Below are positions 63,680 through 64,000 of a stretch of DNA of 64,000 nt, one piece after another; positions within the stretch are counted from its first letter, which is position 1, and every line of letters starts with the position of its first letter. The stretch comes from Ligula intestinalis (taxonomy: Eukaryota > Platyhelminthes > Cestoda > Diphyllobothriidea > Diphyllobothriidae), in the NCBI GenBank assembly GCA_036362985.1, contig JAYGXS010000003.1:5322406-5386405 (forward strand), in the 5' to 3' direction. The notes below the pieces were generated by a model. It was not told the origin of the DNA. It saw only the letters and a list, made by a program, of their open reading frames with translations, and did not search any database. Position numbers and translations under genes: made by a program.

Positions 63680-64000
63680 AACATATTATTATTATTCTGT
63701 TATTATTCGGTATAATTCAGTATATATAAGGGAGAAAGGCAGAGCCTTCGAAAACCCTATTTACAGATAGATGCTGTCAGATCATGCATGTTGTTCAAAG
63801 TCATACATGTATTACATTAATCGTTGTTGTCTTCCAAATGTATGGCCAGCAAGTAAAGTTAGATCAAGACTTCTTTCGAATGTGTCGAAGCTTTCAGACA
63901 AAAAAACCGGGGAAGGAAGTTTATTCCATTCTTCAATGACCCGCTGGGAGAAGAAGTTGGCCCAAACTTCTAGTTTGGGATGGTGTTTCTACAGTTTGTA
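63680..64000 (-). mobile_element. 3' end of another LINE, running off the right edge
   Basis: The minus strand from 63965 reads KLEVWANFFSQRVIEEWNKL, PSPVFLSESFDTFERSLD, the typical C-terminus of CR1/Jockey-type RT proteins (FF..RV...WN.LP). It is followed by a short 3' region and a TAATA-rich end near 63690-63720. The frame looks open to the edge. It is distinct from copies A-E. Confidence 0.75.

Overview
This is a eukaryotic, repeat-rich window, most likely from a flatworm and probably a diphyllobothriidean-type tapeworm. That assignment is an inference. It rests on an intron-containing gene with GT-AG junctions, on CR1-, RTE- and I-type non-LTR elements plus Penelope-like elements, on an RTE element whose C-terminus carries C2H2 fingers (a combination I associate with cestode and trematode genomes), and on tRNA-derived SINEs every few kb. 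Two 100-N scaffold gaps lie at 13414-13513 and 38681-38780.

Layout. 1-3930: the last five recognisable exons of a host poly(ADP-ribose) glycohydrolase gene (PARG, + strand), with SINEs in its introns. 4850-7345: a decayed I-like LINE (RT plus RNase H, - strand) abutted by a SINE. 9111-13572: a nearly complete CR1-type LINE (- strand) with an intact 942-codon ORF2 overlapping ORF1. 14600-20840: a degenerate RTE-type LINE with a C-terminal zinc-finger array (- strand), between two direct repeats of about 500 bp. 22430-24660: two copies of an unnamed repeat, one apparently split by an insert of about 590 bp, with a Penelope remnant between them. 25880-26490: an island open on both strands. 26980-28740: a Penelope-like element (PLE) of family A. 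29700-32590: a SINE, a 367-bp SINE-related tandem array and a truncated CR1. 32800-38830: SINE, LINE fragment, PLE fragment and a possible solo LTR next to a gap. 39800-50700: AT-rich sequence with repeated short coding-like modules, a PLE inside long inverted repeats (44171-46014) and another PLE remnant. 51250-54840: two PLE remnants, a near-perfect 49-bp-arm hairpin and terminal motifs. 55300-58150: SINEs, CR1 3' tails and a CR1 fragment. 58739-62770: a long decayed CR1 with a SINE inserted antisense. 63680-64000: the 3' end of a further LINE running off the window.

Only PARG is a confident host gene. Nearly all other coding sequence is retroelement-derived, and only the CR1 ORF2 at 9884-12712 is intact. 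The observations I rate highest are: (1) an overlapping ORF1/ORF2 arrangement in CR1 starting exactly at a U-run, with both frames also open in a diverged second copy; (2) a hairpin motif, CTGANGA-N19-GAAA, at Penelope termini with compensatory stem changes, resembling a hammerhead ribozyme core but with an extra U; (3) a SINE lodged antisense at the same internal AT-rich site of two CR1 copies; (4) five CR1 tails that share sequence but each end in a different 4-6 nt microsatellite.
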